Shown: piece after piece, positions 1-6,240 of the stretch
Layout: every line of letters starts with the position of its first letter
Position numbering within the stretch: the stretch's first letter is position 1
Assembly: GCA_023419995.1 (NCBI GenBank)
Contig: JAEZXF010000054.1
Location: 1 to 11,763 of the forward strand
Source of the DNA: Pseudomonadota bacterium
GTDB taxonomy: Bacteria > Pseudomonadota > Alphaproteobacteria > Rhizobiales > Rhizobiaceae
Direction: 5' to 3'
DNA: 11,763 nt
Translations under genes and position numbers: made by a program
The notes under the pieces: generated by a model
Database searches by the model: none
Told to the model about the DNA's origin: nothing
The model's input: the letters and a program-made list of their open reading frames with translations, nothing else

Positions 1-388
1 CGACCTTGCCTGCGTCGAGGCCTTCGGTCATGTCCGCCCGCATCACGGCGCTGACGGCGAAGATCTGGTCGAGCGCCGGCCCGGCGGCCTCGGTCGTGTC
101 GACGAGCTTGGCGCGGCGGTCGGACGGATCGGCCTCGCGCTGGACGTAGCCCTGCGCCTCCAGCCGGGCGAGGCAGGCGCTGAGCGTCATCGCCTCGATG
201 CCCATGCGCTCGGCCAGCACCGACTGCCGCACCGGGCCGATGCGCGCGACGTTGGAAAGGGTGCGGGCCTCGGCCGGGGTGAGGCCGAGGCCGGCGTTGC
301 CGGTGCGGCGGTCGAACTCGGCGCGCAGCAGGCGGGAGACATCGACGATGAGGAAGCCGATGGTGTCGGGACTGTAACGGGAGGGCAT
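1..388 (-). CDS. MarR-family transcriptional regulator, 3' end cut by window edge
   Basis: A winged helix-turn-helix DNA-binding repressor or activator of the MarR family. These act as cytoplasmic dimers that usually respond to small phenolic or oxidising ligands. The visible 129 residues read from the ATG at 386-388. An in-frame TAA lies directly before that ATG, so no longer start is possible. The N-terminal helix is residues 6-27. A segment starting LTPAEARTLSNVARIGPVRQ (from about residue 36) leads into the helix-turn-helix, with the recognition helix near 65-79 (EAMTLSACLARLEAQG). The wing carries the family signature DPSDRRAK at 88-95. MarR proteins are usually 140-160 residues, so perhaps 15-30 C-terminal residues lie beyond the edge. 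The gene is divergent from the dcp-like peptidase at 558. An inverted repeat at 390-408 covers its ribosome-binding region and suggests autoregulation. The ligand and regulon cannot be read from sequence. The family call is firm; the specific role is unknown. Confidence 0.9.
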   Translation of the reverse strand, partial: MPSRYSPDTIGFLIVDVSRLLRAEFDRRTGNAGLGLTPAEARTLSNVARIGPVRQSVLAERMGIEAMTLSACLARLEAQGYVQREADPSDRRAKLVDTTEAAGPALDQIFAVSAVMRADMTEGLDAGKV

Positions 389-389
389 T

Positions 390-408
390 TAATAAGTGAT
401 CCTTATTA
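390..408. promoter_or_regulatory. Inverted repeat overlapping the marR translation start region, candidate operator
   Basis: A perfect inverted repeat with 7-base arms TAATAAG and CTTATTA and a 5-base spacer (TGATC), starting 2 bases upstream of the marR ATG. It stands out as an AT-rich island in otherwise very GC-rich DNA. It also contains the only Shine-Dalgarno-like string for marR (AAGGA on the minus strand, complement of 400-404, about 11 bases from the ATG). MarR regulators commonly bind AT-rich dyads of this size next to their own gene, so an autoregulatory operator is likely. It may also influence the divergent peptidase gene. The repeat is seen directly; the operator role is inferred. 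Confidence 0.55.
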
Positions 409-557
409 TCTGTGACCCTTACTTCCTTTCGGGAAACCGGTCAATGGCCCGGATGCGGGGGGGCGTTGCGCTTTGGGCGCGCCATGCCTAGATCAGGCCG
501 AGCCCTTTCCGCGCGGCCGTTCGCGCCGCGCCCCTTCCCGTCACGCCGGAGGTTCCC

Positions 558-2612
558 ATGCCCGTCGCCGCGCCCGATCTCGCCCGCCATCCGCTGACGC
601 ACTGGACCGGGCCGCTGGGGCTGCCGGACTTCCCCGCGATCGACGACGCGGATTTCGGCCCGGTCTTCGACGCCGCCCTCACCGCGCACGAGGCCGAGAT
701 CGCCGCGATCGCCGGCAACCCCGAGGCGGCTACCGTCACCAACACGCTCGAGGCGCTCGAGCTTTCCGGAGAGGCGCTCGACCGGGTGTCGGCGATCTTC
801 TGGTGCAGGGCCGGCGCCCACACCAGCAAGGACATCCAGGCGCTGGAGCGCGCCATCGCCCCGAAGATGTCGCGCCACTTTTCGGCGCTGCACATGAACG
901 CCGCGCTGTTCGCCCGCATCGACGCGCTTTATCGCGCGCGGGACGGCCTTGCCCTCGACGCCGAGACGGCGCGGGTGCTGGAGAAGACGTGGAAGCGCTT
1001 CGTCAAGGCGGGCGCGCGGCTGGGCGAGGCCGACAAGGCGCGGCTCGCGGCGATCAACGAACGGCTGGCCTCGCTGGGCGCGCAGTTCGGCCAGAACGTG
1101 CTCGCCGACGAGGCCGGGGGGGCGCTGTTCCTCGACGAGGGCGACGACCTCGCCGGCCTGCCGGAATTCCTCCGCGACGCGATGGCGGAGGCCGCGGCGG
1201 CGCGCGGCGAGGCGGGGCGCTACGCGGTGACGCTGTCGCGCTCCATCGTCGAGCCGTTCCTGTCGTTCTCGGCCCGGCGCGACCTGCGCGAGAAGGCGTT
1301 TTCCGCCTTCGTCCGGCGCGGCGAGAACGGCGGCGAGAGCGACAACGTGGCGGTGGTGGGCGAGACGCTGGCGCTGCGGGCCGAGAAGGCGAGGCTGCTC
1401 GGCTACGACAGCTATGCCGCGCTCAAGCTCGACGACACCATGGCCAAGACGCCGGCCGCCGTGCTGGCCCTGCTCGAGCCGGTGTGGGACAAGGCCCGGG
1501 CCAAGGCCGCGTCCGACCGCGACGAGCTGCGCCGCCTCGCCGCCGCGGCGGGCGACAACGCGCCGCTCGCCGCCGCCGACTGGCGGTACTGGCAGGAGAA
1601 GCTCAGGGCCGAGAAATACGCCTTCGACGAGGCCGAGTTGAAGCCCTATCTCCAGCTCGACCGCGTCATCGATGCCTGCTTCGACGTCGCCGGCCGGCTG
1701 TTCGGCCTTTCCTTCGAGGAGAAGGCGGGCATTCCGGCCTGGCACGAGGACGCGCGCGTCTTCGAGGTGAAGAACGCCGACGGCTCGCATCGCGCGGTCT
1801 TCGTCGCCGACTATTTCAGCCGCCCGTCGAAGCGCTCGGGCGCGTGGATGAGCGCGCTGCAGGGCGCCTACGGGCTCGGCAAGGGCGCGTCGCCGATCAT
1901 CTACAACGTCATGAACTTCGCCCGGCCGCCCAAGGGCCAGCCGGCGCTGCTGTCGATGGACGAGGCGCGCACCCTGTTCCACGAGTTCGGCCACGCGCTG
2001 CACGGCATGCTTTCCGAGGCGCGCTGGCCGTCGGTCTCCGGCACCGCCGTGTCGCGCGACTTCGTCGAGCTGCCGTCGCAGCTCTACGAGCACTGGCTGA
2101 CCGTGCCGGAGATCCTGCAGAAGCACGCCGTGCACCACGCCACCGGCGCGCCGATGCCGGCCGCCCTGGTCGAGAAGATGCTGGCGGCGCAGACCTTCAA
2201 CGCCGGCTTCGCGACCGTCGAGTTCGCCGCCTCGGCGCTGGTCGACATGGCCTACCACGCGCAGGCGGAAGCGCCCGCCGATCCGCTCGCCTTCGAGGCG
2301 GAAACGCTGGCGAGGCTCGGCATGCCCGACGAGATCGCGATGCGCCACCGCACGCCGCATTTCCTGCACGTCTTCTCCGGCGACGGCTATTCGGCCGGCT
2401 ACTATTCCTACATGTGGTCGGAGGTGCTGGACGCCGACGCCTTCTCGGCCTTCGAGGAGACGGGCGACGTGTTCGATCCGGCGACGGCCCGGAAGCTGCG
2501 CGCCCACATCTACGCCGCCGGCGGCACGAAGGATCCGGAAGAGCTCTACCGCGCCTTCCGCGGCAAGATGCCGTCGCCCGAGGCGATGATGGAGAAGCGC
2601 GGGCTGGCCTGA
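558..2612 (+). CDS. dcp: M3-family zinc metallopeptidase, peptidyl-dipeptidase Dcp type
   Basis: A 684-residue cytoplasmic zinc peptidase of the thimet oligopeptidase (M3A) family. Enzymes of the Dcp branch remove C-terminal dipeptides from short peptides and help finish intracellular peptide turnover. The zinc site is HEFGH at 475-479, with the third ligand E504 in DFVELPS, 25 residues after the second histidine as the family requires. The substrate-binding loop GYSAGYYSY is at 610-618, supplying the conserved tyrosines. The segment PSQLYEHW follows the zinc site as in Dcp. Length is close to E. coli Dcp (681), and no signal peptide is visible. The start is supported by GGAGG at 548-552, five bases before the ATG. 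It is divergent from marR and convergent with the small secreted gene, with only 19 bases between stop codons. Oligopeptidase A (PrlC) is the nearest alternative, but the C-terminal motifs fit Dcp better. Regulation by the neighbouring MarR is possible but unproven. Confidence 0.9.
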   Translation: MPVAAPDLARHPLTHWTGPLGLPDFPAIDDADFGPVFDAALTAHEAEIAAIAGNPEAATVTNTLEALELSGEALDRVSAIFWCRAGAHTSKDIQALERAIAPKMSRHFSALHMNAALFARIDALYRARDGLALDAETARVLEKTWKRFVKAGARLGEADKARLAAINERLASLGAQFGQNVLADEAGGALFLDEGDDLAGLPEFLRDAMAEAAAARGEAGRYAVTLSRSIVEPFLSFSARRDLREKAFSAFVRRGENGGESDNVAVVGETLALRAEKARLLGYDSYAALKLDDTMAKTPAAVLALLEPVWDKARAKAASDRDELRRLAAAAGDNAPLAAADWRYWQEKLRAEKYAFDEAELKPYLQLDRVIDACFDVAGRLFGLSFEEKAGIPAWHEDARVFEVKNADGSHRAVFVADYFSRPSKRSGAWMSALQGAYGLGKGASPIIYNVMNFARPPKGQPALLSMDEARTLFHEFGHALHGMLSEARWPSVSGTAVSRDFVELPSQLYEHWLTVPEILQKHAVHHATGAPMPAALVEKMLAAQTFNAGFATVEFAASALVDMAYHAQAEAPADPLAFEAETLARLGMPDEIAMRHRTPHFLHVFSGDGYSAGYYSYMWSEVLDADAFSAFEETGDVFDPATARKLRAHIYAAGGTKDPEELYRAFRGKMPSPEAMMEKRGLA

Positions 2613-2631
2613 AGGGGAGCCGGTCGAGAGG

Positions 2632-2889
2632 TCAGCAGGGGCGCAGGTCGCCTCGCCGCGCGGGGTCGGCGCAGGCCGGCACCTTGCCGGCGCCCGATCC
2701 CTTCGGCCCGGTGACGGCGGCGAGGTCGACGCCGTCCATGCCCGGCCGGTAGGCGTCGTCCGAGGGCGCCTCCGCCCTGGCGACGGGCGGGACCACGAGG
2801 GACGGCGCGGATGACACGGCCGGCGCGCCCGCCAGCGCGAGGAGCGCGGCGGATGCCACAAGCGTGATCGTGCGGGTCGAAAGCGTCAC
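2632..2889 (-). CDS. Small putative secreted protein with two C-terminal cysteines, function unknown
   Basis: An 85-residue protein not recognised from any named family. I chose the GTG start at 2887-2889 because GAGG lies five bases upstream on the minus strand and because the protein then begins with a clean signal peptide. That consists of a short basic n-region (MTLSTR), a hydrophobic stretch TITLVASAALLALAGA (7-22), and a likely signal peptidase I site after APA (22-24). A longer frame reaching a GTG near 3000 would add 37 arginine-rich residues that hide the signal and have no ribosome site. The mature part of about 60 residues is proline-, alanine- and glycine-rich and probably little structured. 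It has a central DAYRPGMDGVDLAAVTGPKG stretch and cysteines at 73 and 85 (the last residue), which could form a disulfide in the periplasm. It is transcribed towards dcp and divergent from typA. A promoter candidate lies at 2926-2954. Export is inferred; function is unknown. Confidence 0.65.
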   Translation of the reverse strand: MTLSTRTITLVASAALLALAGAPAVSSAPSLVVPPVARAEAPSDDAYRPGMDGVDLAAVTGPKGSGAGKVPACADPARRGDLRPC

Positions 2890-2925
2890 TGCTGCCTCTG
2901 GGCAACCTCGTCTGGTCTCCGAGGG

Positions 2926-2954
2926 ATAACGCGCAAACGTTAACGAGGTTTCAA
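2926..2954 (-). promoter_or_regulatory. Candidate sigma-70 promoter for the small secreted protein gene
   Basis: On the minus strand TTGAAA (complement of 2949-2954) matches five of six bases of the -35 consensus. After a 17-base spacer comes CGTTAT (complement of 2926-2931), a weak -10 with three of six matches. The spacer contains the 8-base palindrome CGTTAACG at 2938-2945, which could be a binding site. Position is right for a short leader before the GTG at 2889. Support is moderate for the -35 and weak for the -10. Confidence 0.35.
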
Positions 2955-2959
2955 GAATT

Positions 2960-3019
2960 GCCGCCCTCCGGCGGCGGCCGGCGAGGCTTTTCGCGCGCAC
3001 CCCTTTCGCAACTGCGAAA
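2960..3019. other. Two short dyads in the typA upstream region
   Basis: The 197-base gap between the divergent small gene and typA holds two perfect inverted repeats. One is GCCGCC-CTCC-GGCGGC at 2960-2975. The other is TTTCGCA-AC-TGCGAAA at 3004-3019, followed by three more A residues. The second has 7-base arms around 2 bases and is not simply GC-rich, so it is the better candidate for a protein-binding site or a leader hairpin about 68 bases before the typA ATG. Neither is followed by a T-run in the sense of an upstream gene, so they are not obvious terminators. No convincing typA promoter was found. The role is unknown. Confidence 0.4.
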
Positions 3020-3086
3020 AAAGCTGTATGAGGCCCCTCCTGAAAACGCCGCCGCGCCTGGCGCGGGCCGAACCCCCGAGAACCCT

Positions 3087-4913
3087 ATGAAGCTCCGCAA
3101 CATCGCGATCATCGCGCATGTCGACCATGGCAAGACCACGCTCGTCGATGCGCTTCTGAAGCAGTCCGGCTCGGTCCGCGACAACCAGCGCGTCGCCGAA
3201 CGCGTCATGGATTCAGGCGATATCGAGAAGGAACGCGGCATCACCATCCTCGCCAAGGCCACCTCGGTCGAGTGGAAGGACACCCGCATCAACATCGTCG
3301 ACACGCCGGGCCACGCCGATTTCGGCGGCGAGGTCGAGCGCATCCTCAACATGGTCGACGGCGTCATCGTGCTGGTCGACGCGGCCGAGGGGCCGATGCC
3401 GCAGACCAAGTTCGTCGTCGGCAAGGCGCTGAAGGTGGGGCTGAAGCCCATCGTCGCCATCAACAAGATCGACCGGCCCGACGCGCGCCACGTCGAGGTC
3501 ATCAACGAGGTGTTCGACCTGTTCGCCGCGCTCGACGCCACCGACGAGCAGCTCGACTTCCCGATCCTCTATGGCTCGGGCCGCGACGGCTGGATGGCCG
3601 AGAGCCCCGACGGCCCGAAGGAGGCCGGCCTTGCCCCGCTGTTCGACCTCGTGCTGCGCCACGTGCCGGAGCCAAAGGTCGGCGACGGCCCCTTCCGCAT
3701 GATCGGCACCATCCTCGAGGCAAACCCGTTCCTCGGCCGCATCATCACCGGCCGCATCGAATCCGGCAGCCTGCGGCCAAACCAGGCGGTCAAGGTGCTG
3801 AGCCAGGACGGCACGGTGCTGGAGAACGGCCGCGTCTCGAAGATCCTCGCCTTCCGCGGCATCGAGCGCCAGCCGATCGAGGAAGCGCAGGCGGGCGACA
3901 TCGTCGCCATCGCCGGCCTGTCCAAGGGCACCGTCGCCGACACGTTCTGCGACCCGGCCGTGACCGAGCCGATGCAGGCGCAGCCGATCGACCCGCCGAC
4001 CGTGACCATGTCGTTCCTCGTCAACGATTCGCCGCTCGCCGGCACCGAGGGCGACAAGGTGACGAGCCGCGTCATCCGCGACCGCCTGCTCAAGGAAGCC
4101 GAGGGCAGCGTCGCGCTGAAGATCGAGGAGTCGTCCGAGAAGGATTCCTTCTACGTGTCGGGTCGCGGCGAGCTCCAGCTTTCGGTGCTGATCGAGACCA
4201 TGCGCCGCGAGGGCTTCGAGCTTGCCGTGTCGCGGCCGCGCGTCGTCATGCACAAGGGTGACGACGGCCAGTTGCTCGAGCCGGTCGAGGAGGTCGTCAT
4301 CGACGTCGACGAGGAGCATGCCGGCATCGTCGTGCAGAAGATGAGCGAGCGCAAGGCCGAGATGATCGAGCTGCGCCCCTCGGGCGGCGACCGCCAGCGC
4401 CTCATCTTCCACGCGCCGACGCGCGGCCTGATCGGCTACCAGTCGGAGCTTCTGACCGACACGCGCGGCACGGCGGTGATGAACCGGCTGTTCCACGAGT
4501 ACCAGCCCTACAAGGGCGAGCTGCCCGGCCGCATCAACGGCGTGCTGATCGCCAACGAGCAGGGCGAGGCCGTGGCCTACGCGCTGTGGAACCTCGAGGA
4601 CCGCGGGCCGATGGTGATCGACCCGGGCGTCAAGGTCTATGCCGGCATGATCATCGGCATCCACTCCCGCGACAACGACCTCGAGGTCAACGTGCTCAAG
4701 GGCAAGAAGCTGACCAACATCCGCGCCGCCGGCAAGGACGAGGCGGTCAAGCTCACCCCGCCGATCCGCATGACGCTGGAGCGGGCGCTCGCCTGGATCC
4801 AGGACGACGAGCTGGTCGAAGTGACGCCGAAGTCGATCCGTCTCAGGAAGCTCTACCTCGACACCCACGAGCGCAAGCGCTTCGAGAAGGGCCGCACCGC
4901 CGGCGCGGCATAA
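3087..4913 (+). CDS. typA: Translational GTPase TypA/BipA
   Basis: A 608-residue GTPase of the EF-G/LepA superfamily (E. coli BipA is 607). It binds the ribosome and supports 50S assembly and growth under stress such as cold. The G domain is complete: G1 AHVDHGKT at 10-17, G2 RGIT at 50-53, G3 DTPGH at 72-76, G4 NKID at 126-129, and a G5-like loop near 163-166. EF-G-like domains II, III and V follow. The BipA-specific C-terminal domain begins around HAPTRGLIGYQSELLTDTRG and ends in LRKLYLDTHERKRFEKG, the family's highly conserved tail. The ATG at 3087 gives the canonical MKLRNIAIIAHVDHGKTT start. An upstream TTG at 2958 in the same frame would add 43 non-homologous residues and is rejected. 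The ribosome-binding sequence is weak (GAGAA at 3078-3082, four bases from the ATG). No missing motif or frameshift was seen. Confidence 0.97.
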   Translation: MKLRNIAIIAHVDHGKTTLVDALLKQSGSVRDNQRVAERVMDSGDIEKERGITILAKATSVEWKDTRINIVDTPGHADFGGEVERILNMVDGVIVLVDAAEGPMPQTKFVVGKALKVGLKPIVAINKIDRPDARHVEVINEVFDLFAALDATDEQLDFPILYGSGRDGWMAESPDGPKEAGLAPLFDLVLRHVPEPKVGDGPFRMIGTILEANPFLGRIITGRIESGSLRPNQAVKVLSQDGTVLENGRVSKILAFRGIERQPIEEAQAGDIVAIAGLSKGTVADTFCDPAVTEPMQAQPIDPPTVTMSFLVNDSPLAGTEGDKVTSRVIRDRLLKEAEGSVALKIEESSEKDSFYVSGRGELQLSVLIETMRREGFELAVSRPRVVMHKGDDGQLLEPVEEVVIDVDEEHAGIVVQKMSERKAEMIELRPSGGDRQRLIFHAPTRGLIGYQSELLTDTRGTAVMNRLFHEYQPYKGELPGRINGVLIANEQGEAVAYALWNLEDRGPMVIDPGVKVYAGMIIGIHSRDNDLEVNVLKGKKLTNIRAAGKDEAVKLTPPIRMTLERALAWIQDDELVEVTPKSIRLRKLYLDTHERKRFEKGRTAGAA

Positions 4914-4924
4914 GTCTCGCTCAC

Positions 4925-5092
4925 GGGCCGCACCGCCGCCTGCGGCGGCTGGCCCTCCGCGGGGGGCGGGCCACCCGGCCCCACCCCCCGGCCGGCTTGC
5001 GGCCCTTGGCCGATTTTCCTCGCAGGCTGCAACGCCATCTGGCCTGCGGCCGTTCTCTTGAAATTGCTGACGGCGGCCGCTTCGGTCGCCGT
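4925..5092. repeat. Multi-hairpin intergenic element between typA and gloA
   Basis: Within the 215-base gene-free gap (4914-5128) four hairpins follow one another. (a) 4925-4955: outer stem GGGCC/GGCCC, inner stem CCGCCGC/GCGGCGG. (b) 4960-4990: C plus six G paired with six C plus G, then GGGCC/GGCCC around ACCC. (c) 5000-5012: CGGCC-CTT-GGCCG. (d) 5070-5092: ten pairs including one G-U, with a CTT loop. Another GCGGCC/GGCCGC pair (5046-5051 with 5075-5080) could compete with (d). This density of dyads resembles the mosaic intergenic repeats of rhizobia (RIME-type palindromic elements), but only one copy is in this window, so repeat status is an inference. The minus-strand frame across it (4921-5136) looks like a spurious ORF rather than a protein. 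One or more of these hairpins may also end typA transcription. Confidence 0.45.
5000..5017 (+). terminator. Candidate intrinsic terminator downstream of typA
   Basis: The stem CGGCC/GGCCG with a CTT loop (5000-5012) is followed by ATTTT. The stem is only five pairs, though all but one are G-C, and the T-run is four bases. It lies 87 bases after the typA stop, and the stronger hairpins just upstream could assist. A second, longer hairpin at 5070-5092 runs into TTTCC and is an alternative termination point. The assignment is weak. Confidence 0.35.
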
Positions 5093-5128
5093 TTCCGTGC
5101 TAAGGCATAGGCAAAAGGAGACGTTCCG

Positions 5129-5524
5129 ATGGCCAAGATGATCCATTCGATGATCCGCGTTCTCGACGAGGCGCGGTCGGTGGCGTTCTACGGGCAGGCC
5201 TTCGGGCTGGAGGTGGCGGAGCGGCTGGACTTCGAGAGCTTCACCCTCGTCTACCTGTCGAACGCCGAGACCGGCTTCGAGCTGGAGCTGACGATCAACA
5301 AGGGGCGCGCGGAGCCCTACGACCGCGGCGACGGCTACGGGCATCTCGCCGTCTCCGTCGAGGACGTCGACGCCGAGCATGCGCGGCTTTCGGCCGCCGG
5401 CCTCAACCCGCGCAAGCTGGTCGACTTCGCGCCCGGCGGCGAGGTGATCGCGCGCTTCTTCTTCATCGCTGATCCCGACGGATACGAGATCGAGGTGCTG
5501 CAGCGCGGCGGGCGCTATTTGTAG
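5129..5524 (+). CDS. gloA: Glyoxalase I (lactoylglutathione lyase), VOC superfamily
   Basis: A 131-residue cytoplasmic enzyme of the vicinal-oxygen-chelate fold. It is predicted to isomerise the hemithioacetal of methylglyoxal and glutathione to S-lactoylglutathione. Alignment by eye to E. coli GloA places all four metal ligands: H6 (E. coli H5), E53 in ELTINKG (E56), H72 in YGHLAVSV (H74) and E122 in DPDGYEIEV (E122). R10 and N57 match residues that contact glutathione. Two beta-alpha-beta-beta-beta modules are visible, roughly 1-60 and 68-127. The start is set by AAGGAG at 5115-5120, eight bases before the ATG. The gene follows the hairpin-rich gap and is probably transcribed alone or by read-through from typA. 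Sequence identity to E. coli GloA is moderate, so a different hemithioacetal or aldehyde substrate within the VOC family is possible, but the intact ligand set favours glyoxalase I. Confidence 0.8.
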   Translation: MAKMIHSMIRVLDEARSVAFYGQAFGLEVAERLDFESFTLVYLSNAETGFELELTINKGRAEPYDRGDGYGHLAVSVEDVDAEHARLSAAGLNPRKLVDFAPGGEVIARFFFIADPDGYEIEVLQRGGRYL

Positions 5525-5555
5525 GGGCGGGCCGCAGGGGCGGACCGGCGCCGGA

Positions 5556-5583
5556 TTGACAGGCGGCCGCGGGCCGCGATGAT
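5556..5583 (+). promoter_or_regulatory. Candidate sigma-70 promoter for the LysE-type gene pair, with a dyad in its spacer
   Basis: TTGACA at 5556-5561 is a perfect -35 consensus. GATGAT at 5578-5583 (16-base spacing, four of six matches) is the best -10. This would place transcription start around 5590, giving a leader of about 20 bases before the ATG at 5611. The spacer is filled by the inverted repeat GCGGCC-GCG-GGCCGC at 5563-5577. That repeat could be an operator blocking RNA polymerase, a hairpin left from the end of gloA transcription, or chance in GC-rich DNA. The -35 is convincing; the -10 and the role of the dyad are uncertain. Confidence 0.5.
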
Positions 5584-5610
5584 GCGGGCCTCGAAAGAAG
5601 AGGCTCGCCC

Positions 5611-6222
5611 ATGGACCCCGCCTTCCTGCTCACCGCGCTGATCGTCGTCGCCTCCCCGGGAACCGGCGTCATCTACACGCTGGCCGTGGCGCTCGGGCGC
5701 GGCGGCATGGCCTCGGTCTCGGCCGCCTTCGGCTGCACGCTCGGCATCCTGCCGCACATGGCCGCCGCCATCCTCGGCCTCGCCGCGCTGATGCACACCA
5801 GCGCGATGCTGTTCCAGCTCGTCAAGTTCGCCGGCGTCGCCTACCTGCTGTGGATGGCGTGGGGCACGCTGAAAGAGGACGGCCTGCTCAACGCCGAGCC
5901 GCAGAAGGAGCGGCTGTCGCACGCCGCCATCGTGCGGCGGGGCGTCGTGCTCAACATCCTCAACCCGAAGCTGTCGATCTTCTTCCTCGCCTTCCTGCCG
6001 CAGTTCGTGCCGCTCGACGCCGCGAGCCCGGCCGCGACCATGACCTGGCTCGGCCTAGTCTTCATGGCGATGACCTTCGCGGTCTTCGTCGTCTACGGGC
6101 TGCTCGCGGCGCAGGTGCGCGGGCGCGTGCTGTCGAGCCGCCGCGCCATGGCGTGGCTGCGGCGCACCTTCGCCGCGGCCTTCGCGCTGCTCGGCCTGCG
6201 GCTGGCGCTCGCGTCGCGCTAG
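5611..6222 (+). CDS. LysE/RhtB-family inner-membrane exporter (first of tandem pair)
   Basis: A 203-residue integral membrane protein of the LysE/RhtB superfamily, which exports amino acids or related metabolites using the membrane potential or proton gradient. Hydrophobic segments lie at roughly 4-28, 37-61, 66-86, 110-133, 144-168 and 183-201, the expected six. The N-terminal family motif appears as SPGTG at 15-19 instead of the commoner (S/T)PGP. The second conserved motif, NPK, is at 118-120 in NILNPKLSIFFLAFLPQF. The cytoplasmic loop around 87-110 is polar. The start is supported by AAGAGG at 5598-5603, seven bases before the ATG. The next gene begins 18 bases after its stop and encodes a related protein of the same length, suggesting an operon driven from about 5556. 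The exported substrate cannot be predicted; homoserine, threonine, leucine or lysine analogues are all possible in this family. Confidence 0.88.
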   Translation: MDPAFLLTALIVVASPGTGVIYTLAVALGRGGMASVSAAFGCTLGILPHMAAAILGLAALMHTSAMLFQLVKFAGVAYLLWMAWGTLKEDGLLNAEPQKERLSHAAIVRRGVVLNILNPKLSIFFLAFLPQFVPLDAASPAATMTWLGLVFMAMTFAVFVVYGLLAAQVRGRVLSSRRAMAWLRRTFAAAFALLGLRLALASR

Positions 6223-6240
6223 GCTGTGGGGCCCGTGCAG

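Noticed and set aside
441..2861. An 806-codon open frame on the minus strand opposite dcp, plus a 759-codon frame on the plus strand (473-2752)
   Set aside because: Both are rich in Arg, Ala, Pro and Gly with no recognisable domain. They overlap a complete peptidase with intact zinc ligands, and GC-rich third positions suppress stop codons in the other frames.
2958..3086. A TTG start extending TypA by 43 residues
   Set aside because: The extension has no resemblance to the family, and the ATG at 3087 gives the canonical N-terminus and the expected 608-residue length.
3213..4868. A 551-codon open frame antisense to typA
   Set aside because: It mirrors typA codons (long runs of Leu, Val, Asp, His, Arg) and has no motif or ribosome site. 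It is a shadow of a fully conserved GTPase gene.
5058..5063. TTGAAA as a -35 for gloA
   Set aside because: The sequence 16-18 bases downstream lies inside a stable GC-rich hairpin and has no acceptable -10.
4921..5136. A 71-codon minus-strand frame in the typA-gloA gap as a small protein gene
   Set aside because: Arginine- and proline-rich composition imposed by the hairpin sequences, a TTG start inside gloA, and no ribosome site. Treated as non-coding.
6226..6240. A GTG start five codons upstream for the second LysE-type exporter
   Set aside because: No good ribosome site precedes it, and the ATG at 6241 gives the usual family N-terminus with TGGGG upstream.
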